DNA of 64,000 nt from Pontibacter fetidus. Its GTDB lineage: Bacteria; Bacteroidota; Bacteroidia; Cytophagales; Hymenobacteraceae. The stretch spans positions 207,580 to 271,579 of the forward strand of contig NZ_JAAEAA010000003.1 in the NCBI RefSeq assembly GCF_010119545.1, read 5' to 3'. The notes beneath the pieces were generated by a model. That model was not told where the DNA came from and made no database searches. It worked only from the letters and a program-made list of their open reading frames with translations. Of this stretch, positions 45,038 to 54,477 are shown in pieces (position 1 is the stretch's first letter; the number at the start of each line of letters is the position of its first letter). A program made the translations under genes and the position numbers.

Positions 45038-46684
45038 TTAGATTTTACGGGCAGTGTTTATCACATTTACACCGTTGAAACGGGTGTGGGCAGAGCCGTG
45101 TGATACTGCGCTTACCTGGCTTGGCTGACCTTTGCCATCGAAGAACGAACCGAACAGGCGGTAGTCGCTTTCGTCGCAGGAGCCGGCACAAGAGTTCCAG
45201 AATTCCTGGGTGTTGCTCTGGTAAGCCACGTCCTCTAACATACCAACAATTTTACCTTTGCTGATTTCGTAGAACACCGTACCCCCAAACTGGAAGTTAT
45301 AGCGCTGCTGATCGATAGAGTAAGAACCACGGCCTGCAATGTAAATGCCTTTGTCTACTCCAGCTATCAGTTGGTCTACATTCTTTTTCTCTTTGCCTGG
45401 CGCCAATGATACGTTTGGCATGCGCTGGAACTGTACAGAACTCCAGTTATCAGCGTAAGCGCAACCATGCGATTCTTTCTCGCCAATTATATGCGCCTGG
45501 TCGCGGATGGCCTGGTAGTTTACCAGCACGCCGTCTTTAATCAGGTCCCACTGTTTAGTTTTTACACCCTCATCATCCCAGCCTACTAAGCCAAGCGAGC
45601 CTTTCTGTGTTTTATCGGCAAAGATGGTTACTTTATCAGAGCCATACTTAAAGTTCTTCGATCTCCATTTGTCCAGAGTGGCAAAAGAAGTACCGGCATA
45701 GTTGGCTTCGTAACCTAGCACACGGTCAAGCTCCAGCGGGTGACCCACCGATTCGTGTATAGTTAAGCCCAGGTGGTTCGGGTCAAGTATAAGGTCATAT
45801 TTGCCGGCTGCTACTGATTTGGCGGTTAGTTTTGCGCGGGCCTGCTTGGCTGCCAGGGCGGCATCTTCCAGCATGTCGTAGGCATAACGGTAACCCATCA
45901 TACCTGTGCCTTCCGGTCCTTTAATTTTTTCAGATGCCTTCGGGATCATGTACTCATAACCCATGCCCATTGGGGCGCTAAGCGCTTCGCGGGTTCGGAA
46001 CTTACCGGATGCTTTATCTACAGCAGTTACTGTAAAGTTTGGCCAGATGCGGTGAATATCCTGATCGATGTAAGAGCCATCGGTAGAGGCAAAATATTTC
46101 TGCTCGTTTATCTGGAATAGCGCCGAGTTTACAAAGTTGGCACCGTTATCAAGTGCTTTGGCGTTGGCGGCCAACAGCAGTTCTGCTTTCTCGCCAACAG
46201 GTACTTCAAAAGCGTTTTTCTCGAGCGGGGTTTTCCAGCTTACTTCGCCGTAGCCTTTTACAGGGGCCAGGTGTACCGGCTCTTTCTGTAGCTTGGAGTT
46301 GGCTTTGGCAATGGCTACGGCCTGTTCTGTTGCTTTGGCTATCCCTTTATCCGATACATCGGAGGTAGCGGCAAAGCCCCAGGTGCCATTAGCCAGCACA
46401 CGTATACCTACGCCATAAGACTCTGCGTTTACGATGTTCTGTACTTGTTTTTCGCGGGTAAACACATACTGTTGCAGGTAACGGCCTATGCGCACATCGG
46501 CATAAGAGGCGCCTTTGCTTTTGGCAGTGTTAAGGGCTACGTCGGCAAGTTTCTTTTTAAGAGCCGTATCAACGGTCTCCAGCAGGCGCTCCGGCGAAAC
46601 CGTGTCGCCAAAGACCGGGATGGAGGTAAGCATTAAGCCCCCAAGCCCCATGGCCGACAATTCGAGGAAGTTTCTTCTTTTCAA
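45038..46684 (-). CDS. tldD: TldD-like zinc metallopeptidase with Tat-type signal
   Basis: The 548-residue protein carries the catalytic TldD motif HESVGH in LTIHESVGHPLELDR near residue 317. The C-terminal GSCDESDYRLFGSFFDGKGQPSQVS and GRGSYSIDQQRYNFQFGG blocks are also family-typical. Unusually for TldD it begins MKRRNFLELSAMGLGG, a twin-arginine signal, so it may work in the periplasm, unlike cytosolic E. coli TldD. Its putative partner (43576-44892) has no signal. Either the partner is carried along, or the two act in different places. A spacer of 145 bases separates the genes. Confidence 0.88.
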   Translation of the reverse strand: MKRRNFLELSAMGLGGLMLTSIPVFGDTVSPERLLETVDTALKKKLADVALNTAKSKGASYADVRIGRYLQQYVFTREKQVQNIVNAESYGVGIRVLANGTWGFAATSDVSDKGIAKATEQAVAIAKANSKLQKEPVHLAPVKGYGEVSWKTPLEKNAFEVPVGEKAELLLAANAKALDNGANFVNSALFQINEQKYFASTDGSYIDQDIHRIWPNFTVTAVDKASGKFRTREALSAPMGMGYEYMIPKASEKIKGPEGTGMMGYRYAYDMLEDAALAAKQARAKLTAKSVAAGKYDLILDPNHLGLTIHESVGHPLELDRVLGYEANYAGTSFATLDKWRSKNFKYGSDKVTIFADKTQKGSLGLVGWDDEGVKTKQWDLIKDGVLVNYQAIRDQAHIIGEKESHGCAYADNWSSVQFQRMPNVSLAPGKEKKNVDQLIAGVDKGIYIAGRGSYSIDQQRYNFQFGGTVFYEISKGKIVGMLEDVAYQSNTQEFWNSCAGSCDESDYRLFGSFFDGKGQPSQVSAVSHGSAHTRFNGVNVINTARKI

Positions 46685-46854
46685 AGTAAGGCAGGTTAGT
46701 AAAGTTTGTAGGTTTAGTTTTCGGTAACTAAGTATAAGTATATCTGAATAGTTTTCAAAACATAAGCCTACTAAATAAGCTTAACCCACCACAACTATAG
46801 ACTAAACACCTGATAACCTATATAAAGCATGAGTTGCTTAGTAAAAGGTATAAA

Positions 46855-46886
46855 ACAAAAAAGCGGCCCTGTTAAGGAGCCGCTTA
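46855..46886 (-). terminator. Terminator after the RlpA-SPOR gene
   Basis: On the minus strand, AAGCGGC pairs with GCCGCTT around an 11-base interior (with further CC/GG pairing), followed by a run of T. Confidence 0.8.
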
Positions 46887-46908
46887 TCTGTAATCAAATA
46901 ATTAACTG

Positions 46909-47562
46909 TCAGGATTCTCGTACCAGGCCTTCGAGGCCTTCTTCTTTCAGGAGTTCGTTAAAAGCTTCGGCGTGCTGTCTGCTCTCGAACGTGCCAATTC
47001 TAACCTGGTGTACTTTTTTGCCTTCTATCTTTTCCGCTTTCAGCTCTACCTGCAGGTTTTTGTCAAAAGCCTTTAGCTTTTTAGTCTGCTCCAGGGCCAT
47101 CTCTTCTGATGTAAACGCGCCTTGCTGAATGGTAAACAGGTTTGGCCTGATTGGGTCGCCGGCAGCAATGGCTTTGCCATCAAGCTCTATCACTTCCACT
47201 TTTACGTTGGCTACACCTGCGCCGTGCATATCAAGTTTTCTGGCGGCTACTTCCGATACATCAATAATGCGTTTGCCTACATACGGGCCACGGTCGTTGA
47301 TGCGTACTATTACAGATTCGTTGTTGGCGAGGTTGGTAACTTTTACCTTTGTGCCGAAAGGAAGTGTATTGTGGGCTGCGGTCATGTCGTTCTTGTTATA
47401 ACGTTCGCCGCTGCTTGTTTTTCTGCCGTGGTATTTGCTTCCGTACCAGGAGGCAGCCCCTGTTTGGGTTTGAGTGTTGTCTTGTGCTAATGTTACTTGG
47501 CCGATGCCGATAAATAGAAAAATGATTACTGTTAGCAGGATGCACTTTCTATTATATATCAT
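46909..47562 (-). CDS. rlpA: RlpA-type lytic transglycosylase with SPOR domain
   Basis: The 217-residue exported protein has a signal peptide (about 1-26). A double-psi beta-barrel RlpA domain (about 35-125) has GAASWYGSKYHGRKTSSGERY and IVRINDRGPYVGKRIIDVS, including the catalytic Asp of RlpA enzymes. A C-terminal SPOR domain (about 140-215) should bind denuded peptidoglycan at the division site. The predicted role is glycan cleavage at septa. Apart from the nearby TldD-like gene (46684) it stands alone, with its own terminator. Confidence 0.9.
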   Translation of the reverse strand: MIYNRKCILLTVIIFLFIGIGQVTLAQDNTQTQTGAASWYGSKYHGRKTSSGERYNKNDMTAAHNTLPFGTKVKVTNLANNESVIVRINDRGPYVGKRIIDVSEVAARKLDMHGAGVANVKVEVIELDGKAIAAGDPIRPNLFTIQQGAFTSEEMALEQTKKLKAFDKNLQVELKAEKIEGKKVHQVRIGTFESRQHAEAFNELLKEEGLEGLVRES

Positions 47563-47810
47563 ATTACTAATTGTTGGTGAAACAGCAAATTTACGAATAA
47601 TTTTTTAAACGAGGCCTTTTACGCCAATATTGTGCGTTGGATGTGGGGGGATACAGGATAGGGTACAAAGTTGCTATAAGGGCTCTAATGCAAAAAGTGC
47701 TTTTTATGCAAGTATAGGCTTATTTTAATAAATTAATTCAGCCAAAAGTGCAATAAAAAAATTATCAATATATTTTCATAACAGCATAATTTCATGCGTT
47801 GGCACAACCT

Positions 47811-47818
47811 TATGTTTG
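47811..47818 (+). promoter_or_regulatory. -7 promoter element before the DUF72 gene
   Basis: TATGTTTG matches TAnnTTTG and lies 33 bases before the start at 47851. The only nearby TTG is too close to be a -33 element. The rest of the 288-base spacer 47563-47850 shows nothing else. Confidence 0.45.
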
Positions 47819-47850
47819 TTTGCGTATAAAACAGGCTACTACTTATAACT

Positions 47851-48759
47851 ATGGATTTCGGGAAATTACAGAACATAACGAACGTAGATTTTACACTTCC
47901 TTCAGATCATCCTGATAATCAGAGGTTATTGCTAGCGCATAAGCAGGACAGCAAGCCCGAAGTATACATTGGATTACCGGTTTGGGTTAACAAGTCGTGG
48001 ATAGGAAATATATACCCGGCCACCATGCGCGAAAAGGATTCGCTGCTGTGGTATGCCAGGCAGTTTAACACCATTGAGCTGAACAGTACGCATTACCATA
48101 TCCCCGGCGAAACCACCATAGAACGCTGGCGTAATTCGGTACCGAGAGGCTTTCGGTTCTGCCCTAAGTTTCCGCAACTTATTAGTCATGAAAGTGCCTT
48201 ACGCAATACCCAAAGTATAACGGCTGCCTTTTGCGAAGCGATTGCCGGATTGGAAGATAACCTGGGAACATCCTTTCTGCAGTTGCCGCCCTACTTTAGC
48301 CCTGACCAATTACCGGATCTGGAAGAGTTCCTGAAGTTTATACCTGAAACCATACCTGTTGCTGTAGAGCTACGCCACCCTGACTGGTTTGTAGACAATA
48401 TTGCCAGCCTGGAGCTGTTTGAGGTGCTTGAGAAGTATAGCGTTGGAACTGTGCTAACTGATGTGGCCGGCCGCCGGGATGTATTGCACATGCGCTTAAC
48501 CACCCCAACAGCTATGATCCGTTTTGTTGGCAACGGCCTGCATCCGACGGACTATACCCGCATAGATGACTGGGTTTCAAGACTAAAAACCTGGTTTGAC
48601 AACGGCTTGCAGCAGCTATACTTCTTTGTGCACGAACCCGACAACACTTTTGCTCCGGACCTGGCCATTTACCTGATAGAGCAATTGAACAAAGTGTGCG
48701 GTCTTGACCTGAAAGTACCGAAGAAATACGTGCAGCCGGTGCAGGGAGAGTTGTTTTGA
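47851..48759 (+). CDS. DUF72 family protein
   Basis: The 302-residue cytosolic protein has a TIM-barrel pattern typical of DUF72. It shows VYIGLPVWVNKSWIGNIYP, FNTIELNSTHYHIP, FRFCPKFPQLISH, FLQLPPYFSP, VAVELRHPDWF and YFFVHEPDNTFAPDLA. The biochemical activity of the family is not established. It is widespread and often stands alone, as here. The gene has its own promoter element and terminator. Confidence 0.88.
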   Translation: MDFGKLQNITNVDFTLPSDHPDNQRLLLAHKQDSKPEVYIGLPVWVNKSWIGNIYPATMREKDSLLWYARQFNTIELNSTHYHIPGETTIERWRNSVPRGFRFCPKFPQLISHESALRNTQSITAAFCEAIAGLEDNLGTSFLQLPPYFSPDQLPDLEEFLKFIPETIPVAVELRHPDWFVDNIASLELFEVLEKYSVGTVLTDVAGRRDVLHMRLTTPTAMIRFVGNGLHPTDYTRIDDWVSRLKTWFDNGLQQLYFFVHEPDNTFAPDLAIYLIEQLNKVCGLDLKVPKKYVQPVQGELF

Positions 48760-48778
48760 TAGTTTGACCTCACCCCAG

Positions 48779-48809
48779 CCCTCTCCTAAAAACAGGAGAG
48801 AGGGTTTTT
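48779..48809 (+). terminator. Terminator after the DUF72 gene
   Basis: CCCTCTCCT pairs with AGGAGAGAGGG (two-base bulge) around a 6-base loop and is followed by five T. Confidence 0.7.
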
Positions 48810-49202
48810 GTCTGAACCAAGATTTTTAGGATTAATGGATTTGCAGGATTAAACTATAGTTTACATACTACCCTATTCCGCTGGCTTCCGCTGGCGCGAG
48901 CGTCCTCGCTCGTGACTAACTATGGTGTTGAGTCTCCTGACTCAACTGGCCCGCGAGGGACAGGCGTGACAGACGCTTAAGTTATAGTTTCATAGGTCGT
49001 GTAATCCAACCACCCCTGTCCCTCAGAGTTCCGCTAGCTATCTTCGAAATCGCTTCTCGGTAGTCTAAGGAGGGGAATTTTTACTGCTACAGCTATAGTT
49101 TCTTGTCCCTGCAAATTGGGATTGTAGCGACGTAATACCATTACGTCGTTTTTCGGGTTATCCTGCAAATCAATCAAATCCCCATTAATCTGCGGTTCAG
49201 AC
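48810..49202. repeat. Composite 393-bp intergenic element with inverted ends
   Basis: GTCTGAACC...GGATTAATGGATTTGCAGGATTA (48810-48851) is inverted as about 49160-49202. Inside lie a copy of the GGCGCGAGCGTC(C/T)TCGCTCGTG repeat (48893-48914) and a perfect hairpin GTTGAGTCTCCTGACTCAAC (48927-48946). No gene is visible. The inverted ends give it a MITE-like appearance, but no target duplication is clear. Confidence 0.65.
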
Positions 49203-49204
49203 AA

Positions 49205-49242
49205 ACAAAAAAGCGGCTGCTCTGGATAGAACAGCCGCTTTT
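49205..49242 (-). terminator. Terminator after the first M16 gene
   Basis: On the minus strand, AAAAGCGGCTG pairs with CAGCCGCTTTT around a 12-base loop and is followed by T-rich sequence. Confidence 0.85.
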
Positions 49243-49264
49243 GCTATAGTTAAGAAATTAACTT

Positions 49265-51355
49265 TTAGATCTTAAATGTGTCGTCGCTGATGCCTTTGTT
49301 AACTTCAACGCTTTGAACTTCAGCTTTAATCACCTGTGGACCAACAGAAGTTTCTACAGTGTGCGGTACTTTAATGCCACTTACCTCTTTATAGTTGCTG
49401 TAGTTTTTGGTTTGTGTTAATACACCTTGTGGCGACTGCATGCTTTTCACATCTTTCAGCAACAAACCGGTATTTTTATCAAAGTAATGTAGTGTTTTCT
49501 GGCCGTTTGCTTGTGTAGCTTCTACTACGTAAGCTTCGTTACCGTCTACATCTTCAATACCAGTTACTTTAGTTTTTACGCCAAGCTTGTCGTAGCGCGA
49601 TTGGGCAAACATATCAGACTCAAGCTTTTGGGCAGCCAGCTCTTCAGCAGACATTTCTTTGTTAACGCCTTGCATTGGGGCTTCCATTTTACCTTTGCTA
49701 CCGTTAATTACCACACGCTGCAGCGGGTTGTTGTTCATGCTTACAAGCGCTACAAACTTATCAGTGCCTTTTTGCTGCTGCTTAATTACAAGTGGCATGC
49801 CTTGTATAGTTGCATTGCTGGTAATGGTAATGTCTTTTACCTTGTCGATATTCGCTTTGCCGCCAATTGCTTTAATATAGTTAGCAAGCACTTTCTCGGC
49901 AGTAACATCAGCTGGTACAGTGGCTGAAGCAGCTGAGCGTTCTACTTTCTCGCCAACAGCGTTGTAGTAAGCTATTTTGCCATCTTCCAGGTCGAATTTC
50001 TTTAGTTTACCAGCTATGTCAGAAGCATTACCAACAGCTACCAGGTATAGGTTATCTGGTGTAATGTATTTCTGGGCCATGCGCTGGATATCCTCCACCG
50101 TAACCGCTTCTACCTGCTTCAGGTAATTAGCATAATAGTCTTTTGGCAGGTTGTAGCGGGCTGTGTTAATGGCATAAATAGCTACTGTTGCAGGGCTTTC
50201 CAGGCCACGGGCAAAGTTACCGGTCATATAAGCTTTGGCGTAAGCTAGTTCTTTATCAGTAACACGCTCGTTACGGATCTTGGTCAGTTCTTTCATAAAC
50301 TCGGTTGCAGCGCTGTCGGTAACGGCGTTACGCACATTAGCCGATGCATTGAAACGACCTAAGATCTCATCTGAAGAAAGAGAAGAATAAGCTCCATAAG
50401 TATAGCCTTTGTCTTCGCGCAGGTTCAGGAACAAACGGGCAGAGCTGCCACCACCAAGTATAGCATTCATCAGTTGTGCCGCTACGGCATCAGGAGCACC
50501 TGGCTTCAGATCGGCTGGGTTAACGAAAGAAAGCACGCTTTGTACCGCACTTGGTCTGTCAACTATAACTACTTGGGTTTTAGCCGGGGCTGCCGGTAAG
50601 GCAAATGTTTTGGTTGGTACTTCGCCTTTCTTCCAGTTTTTCAGCGATTTGTTCAGTAGCTTTTTCGCTTCTTTCGGTGTAATGTCGCCAACTACAGCCA
50701 GGTAACCAATGTTTGGTTTAAAGTAAGTAGTGTAGTAGTTCTGAACATCTGCAAGAGTAATGTTATCAACAGTTTTCTCTGTCATAACCTCGCCGTATGG
50801 GTGGTTTTTGCCATACAACAACGAGTTGCGGATCTTTCCGGCAATGGCATCTGGGTTATCCTTCTCAGATGCCAGGTTTGCCTTCATCTGCTTCTTCACT
50901 TTATCCAGCTCTTCCTGTGTAAATTTCGGGTTTAGCAGGGCATCAGTTGTTAGCGTAAGCAGCGTTGGCAGGTGCTTCTTCATAGCCGACGCATTAAAGC
51001 CGGTAGAGTTAAACGACAGGTTGGCGCCAATAAAATCAACCTGCTCATCAAACTGATCTTTGGTGCGGGTAGTGGTACCGGTGCGCAACATCTGGCCTGC
51101 GGCCTGCACATAACCAGCTTTGTCGCCTTCTAATATAGGGTCGCGGTCCAGCACCAGCGACATAGATACCACCGGCTGCTTGTGGTTTTCTACTACATAA
51201 ACTTTCAGGCCGTTCTTTAAGGTAATCTGCTCGTACTTGCCTAACTCAATTTTAGGAGCAGGACCTGCAGCAGGCGGAGACTGTTTTGTTTGTGCCGGAG
51301 CAACAGATACCAGCGCCAGAGCAAGCGCCAGTGTGGTATATAATTTCTTTATCAT
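49265..51355 (-). CDS. M16 peptidase homologue, non-catalytic, with a C-terminal LolA-like domain
   Basis: The 696-residue exported protein has a signal peptide (about 1-22). Two M16 halves (about 38-225 and 235-440) follow: ITLKNGLKVYVVENHKQPVVSM opens the first, and ILGGGSSARLFLNLREDKGYTYGAY in the second is the typical M16 C-domain. The zinc motif HxxEH is absent; YVQAAGQML stands in its place, so it is probably a regulatory subunit. A further domain (about 495-696) resembles outer-membrane lipoprotein sorting (LolA-like) folds, with LLLKDVKSMQ and KNYSNYKEVSGIKVPHTV. The catalytic M16 gene lies directly upstream, so both probably form one complex in the periplasm or outer membrane. Confidence 0.88.
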   Translation of the reverse strand: MIKKLYTTLALALALVSVAPAQTKQSPPAAGPAPKIELGKYEQITLKNGLKVYVVENHKQPVVSMSLVLDRDPILEGDKAGYVQAAGQMLRTGTTTRTKDQFDEQVDFIGANLSFNSTGFNASAMKKHLPTLLTLTTDALLNPKFTQEELDKVKKQMKANLASEKDNPDAIAGKIRNSLLYGKNHPYGEVMTEKTVDNITLADVQNYYTTYFKPNIGYLAVVGDITPKEAKKLLNKSLKNWKKGEVPTKTFALPAAPAKTQVVIVDRPSAVQSVLSFVNPADLKPGAPDAVAAQLMNAILGGGSSARLFLNLREDKGYTYGAYSSLSSDEILGRFNASANVRNAVTDSAATEFMKELTKIRNERVTDKELAYAKAYMTGNFARGLESPATVAIYAINTARYNLPKDYYANYLKQVEAVTVEDIQRMAQKYITPDNLYLVAVGNASDIAGKLKKFDLEDGKIAYYNAVGEKVERSAASATVPADVTAEKVLANYIKAIGGKANIDKVKDITITSNATIQGMPLVIKQQQKGTDKFVALVSMNNNPLQRVVINGSKGKMEAPMQGVNKEMSAEELAAQKLESDMFAQSRYDKLGVKTKVTGIEDVDGNEAYVVEATQANGQKTLHYFDKNTGLLLKDVKSMQSPQGVLTQTKNYSNYKEVSGIKVPHTVETSVGPQVIKAEVQSVEVNKGISDDTFKI

Positions 51356-51458
51356 GAGTGATATATCTCTTTTTATACTTGACGTGAGGCTATGAAGCGA
51401 AGGAGTTGCTGTAGTATAAATCTGGCGTCCTGTAGCATCATTTCCGTTGTCTAAAAAC

Positions 51459-52796
51459 TTACTGTTTTGGCTGAGCTGACTTTGGCAGGTAGTGTAGCAC
51501 TACACGGTTGTTTTTGGTCAGGTACTCGTTTGCCACGCGCTGAATATCTTCTTTGGTAACTTTCATGTAACGCTCTAGCTCCGTGTTAATCAGGTTTGCG
51601 TCTTTATAGTATACATGGTAGTTAGCAAGGTTTTCGGCGCGGCCGGCAACTGTGCTGTTGCGCTGTACAAACTGGCTCTCGACCTGGTTGCGTAGCTTCT
51701 GGAACTCTTTATCGTTTAGCGGCTCTGTTTTTACGCGCTCAATCTCTACGTTCATGGCATCTTCAAGGGCCTGAGCATCTACGCCAACATTGGCAATTGC
51801 ATACGTCAGGAATAATCCCGGGTCTTCGGTAGGGAACGGAACAGACAGGGCAGCTACCGCTTTCTGCTGCTTATCAACCAGAGCTTTTGGTAAACGTGCA
51901 CTCTCGCCGCCAGATAAAAGTGTGGTCAGCATTGATAAAGCATAATGGTCTGGAGTGCCTTGTGCCGGAATGTGGTATGCCTGTATAACTGCCGGAAGCT
52001 GAATGTTGTCGTACACAATTTTACGACGTTCTTCGGTTTGCTTCGGCTCTTTTATAGTTGGGCGAGGTATTGCTTTTGTGCCTTTCGGGATGCTGCCGAA
52101 ATACTGCTCTATCATTTTCCTGGTATCGTCGATGTTTATGTCGCCGGCGATAGAAAGGGTTGCATTGTTTGGCACATAGAAGGTCTTATAGAAATCGCGG
52201 AACTCCTCGATCTTCGCGTTATTAAGGTCGGCAAATGTACCGATCGGGGTAATTTTGTAAGGGTGCTCGGTGTAAGCTAAACCAAACGTGTTTTCTAACA
52301 GGGTACCGTAAGGCTGGTTATCTACGCGCATGCGTTTTTCTTCCTGCACTACCTTACGCTGTGTTTCAACACCAACTTCATCTACTTTAGCGCCTTTCAT
52401 ACGCTCAGCTTCCATCCATAAGCCCAACGCCACCTGGTTAGATGGTAACAACTCGTAGTAGTACGTTCTGTCGAAAGAGGTATTAGCATTCAGCGAGCCG
52501 CCTGCTGCCTGCACCATGCCCATGTACTGGCCACGGTCAATGTTTTCGGTACCTTCAAACATCAGGTGCTCAAAAAAGTGGGCAAAACCGGTACGGCCTT
52601 TCACTTCGTTTTTAGAACCTACATGGTACAGCACCGATACCGCTACGTTTGGTGTAGAGCTATCCTTGTGCAGGATCACGTGCAGTCCGTTCGGGAGGGT
52701 GTATTCCGTGAACTCAATCTTGTTGCCCGGAGTTTGTGCCAGTGCAGCCGCACCGGAAACGCACCACAAAAGGCAGGCGATAATTTTACGTTTCAT
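51459..52796 (-). CDS. M16 zinc metallopeptidase, catalytic subunit
   Basis: The 445-residue exported protein has a signal peptide (about 1-20). The M16 motif HFFEH is at residues 73-77 in GFAHFFEHLMFEGTENI, with the downstream zinc Glu in the following helix. The C-terminal M16 domain includes LLSGGESARLPKALVDKQQ. It is about half the size of pitrilysin and matches the bacterial two-subunit M16B type. The next gene downstream encodes a non-catalytic M16 partner (49265-51355), 103 bases away, so a heterodimer like the mitochondrial processing peptidase is likely. The substrates are unknown. Confidence 0.92.
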   Translation of the reverse strand: MKRKIIACLLWCVSGAAALAQTPGNKIEFTEYTLPNGLHVILHKDSSTPNVAVSVLYHVGSKNEVKGRTGFAHFFEHLMFEGTENIDRGQYMGMVQAAGGSLNANTSFDRTYYYELLPSNQVALGLWMEAERMKGAKVDEVGVETQRKVVQEEKRMRVDNQPYGTLLENTFGLAYTEHPYKITPIGTFADLNNAKIEEFRDFYKTFYVPNNATLSIAGDINIDDTRKMIEQYFGSIPKGTKAIPRPTIKEPKQTEERRKIVYDNIQLPAVIQAYHIPAQGTPDHYALSMLTTLLSGGESARLPKALVDKQQKAVAALSVPFPTEDPGLFLTYAIANVGVDAQALEDAMNVEIERVKTEPLNDKEFQKLRNQVESQFVQRNSTVAGRAENLANYHVYYKDANLINTELERYMKVTKEDIQRVANEYLTKNNRVVLHYLPKSAQPKQ

Positions 52797-53019
52797 ATAG
52801 TGTTAAGTGTAAAATGATACTGTCTGGAAGTATAGTTTCAGCCTTGTAACAGGCGCAACTTCTCCGTTTAAAATTAGCTTAAATACCGCCAACATCCCAG
52901 CTAATATCTGGCACCTCTAACACGATTCGGCCAAACCATAGCACTCACAGACGAACCTGCCCTATTTCTCGACGAACTATAACTATAGTTTTATCTGATG
53001 TAGCTTAAGCTATAGTTTA

Positions 53020-53053
53020 CAAAAAAAAGCGCCCCGGTTAAGGAGGCGCTTTT
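53020..53053 (-). terminator. Terminator after the GDSL gene
   Basis: On the minus strand, AAAAGCGCC pairs with GGCGCTTTT around an 11-base loop and is followed by more T. Confidence 0.85.
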
Positions 53054-53076
53054 CTGTATTTTATAAGTGGTTAAAC

Positions 53077-54459
53077 TTATGGGAAAACAACTGTAGTGTA
53101 TTGTGTTTCGTCAACTTTAGGTATTCTTGCCTTGTAAGTTTTGTTGATCGCATCAATAAACTCGTTAGCAGCTAATGCAGCACCACGTTGTGTAAAGTGG
53201 ATACCATCTAAGCTAAAAATGTTGCCTGTAACGAATGTTGAACTATAGGTAATGCCGTTTAATGAGAAGCCTGTTGCTACTCTGTTTAGGTAGCTATTAA
53301 AGTCAGCATAGGCTAATCCTTTTGCAGTTGCAGCTGCTTGAATAGCGGCGTTGTAACTGTTTGTATGCTCGTTTATGATAGCCAGTTCAGCTTCTGACAG
53401 TACATATTTGTCATCAAGCGGAACCGCAGAGCCGCCTTGCTGGCACTTCAGCAGGTCAGATGCTGGCAACAGGATAAGCTCTGTAGATTTGATCTTACGT
53501 GGCATACCATCCTCTAATACAACAAAAGCGTTGGCGCCAGCCTGGAACGTGATGTGCGTCAGACCTTTTGAAGCATAAGCTGCTGTAAGCTGTGTAGCCT
53601 GCTCTGCAGTAAGGTTAAGGCCGTTGTAAGGTATAGTTGTAAAGTAAGGTATCTTAGATACGTTCGGGATGTTACCTATAGCTCCTTTGGCACCTTTTGA
53701 TGTAAGCTGTGTAACCAGCATGTTGATGTAACCAGCAAATTGCTGCTGCCCTGTTGGGTAATCTTTTTCGCCTACGGCCGGAGTACCACCTGCCAGTGCA
53801 TAACCAAGCACGTCGTTGTTACCGATCCAAAGGGTGAAGAACGTTGGGTTCTGCGCCATTGCATCAGCCAGTACACTTGTAGTTGCTGAAGAAGCAAATC
53901 TTACAAAGAACGGGTTAGCAGTACCATCTGCCAGGCCGGCCGGGTTACCATAGCCAGGGGCCAGCAGGTGGAAAGACTTAGCACCCGGTACACCCATGTT
54001 GTTGTATGGACCCTGTACGGTTGGGGCCGAAGCCAAAAATGCATTTGGATAAGGAGCTCTTTCACCAGCTTCAACCGGCGAAAGTCCTGCTACGCCGTTG
54101 CAATCCTGCACGATCTTCAGAACGCGCTTTTGAGGCACCTGCGCGCCAGTTGAAGTAATTACCGGGCTACCTACGCTAACACCTGCCGGCATCAACGGTT
54201 GCTTAAAAGTCTGGCTACCGCCTACAGTTGCAAATTGCTGTGCAAGTATAGATGGGTAAGAGCTCTGCTGGCCTTCCAGGTACAAAGCACCATCTGTAAA
54301 ACCAGCTGTAAGCGAGTTACCAAGGGCTACATATGTTGTAAAATCAGCCTCACCCGCAGTTGGATTCGGAGTATCAATCTCCGGGTCGCAGCTGGTAAGC
54401 GTTAGTACACCGGCAAAAAGCGCCAGCATACCAGATCTATAGATAAAATTCTTCTTCAT
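53077..54459 (-). CDS. SGNH/GDSL-family lipoprotein hydrolase
   Basis: The 460-residue protein has a lipoprotein signal ending LTLTSC (lipidated Cys near 24). SGNH blocks are present: GNSLTAG near 47-53 (nucleophile Ser), WIGNNDVLGYA (block III Asn) and SLDGIHFTQRG (Asp and His). The expected activity is esterase or lipase on the outer-membrane or periplasmic side. It follows the FadL-like porin gene by 18 bases, so the pair forms an operon. Release of fatty acids by this enzyme and uptake through FadL is a natural inference, though the substrate is unproven. Confidence 0.88.
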   Translation of the reverse strand: MKKNFIYRSGMLALFAGVLTLTSCDPEIDTPNPTAGEADFTTYVALGNSLTAGFTDGALYLEGQQSSYPSILAQQFATVGGSQTFKQPLMPAGVSVGSPVITSTGAQVPQKRVLKIVQDCNGVAGLSPVEAGERAPYPNAFLASAPTVQGPYNNMGVPGAKSFHLLAPGYGNPAGLADGTANPFFVRFASSATTSVLADAMAQNPTFFTLWIGNNDVLGYALAGGTPAVGEKDYPTGQQQFAGYINMLVTQLTSKGAKGAIGNIPNVSKIPYFTTIPYNGLNLTAEQATQLTAAYASKGLTHITFQAGANAFVVLEDGMPRKIKSTELILLPASDLLKCQQGGSAVPLDDKYVLSEAELAIINEHTNSYNAAIQAAATAKGLAYADFNSYLNRVATGFSLNGITYSSTFVTGNIFSLDGIHFTQRGAALAANEFIDAINKTYKARIPKVDETQYTTVVFP

Positions 54460-54477
54460 ATCGTAAGAGAAATAAAA

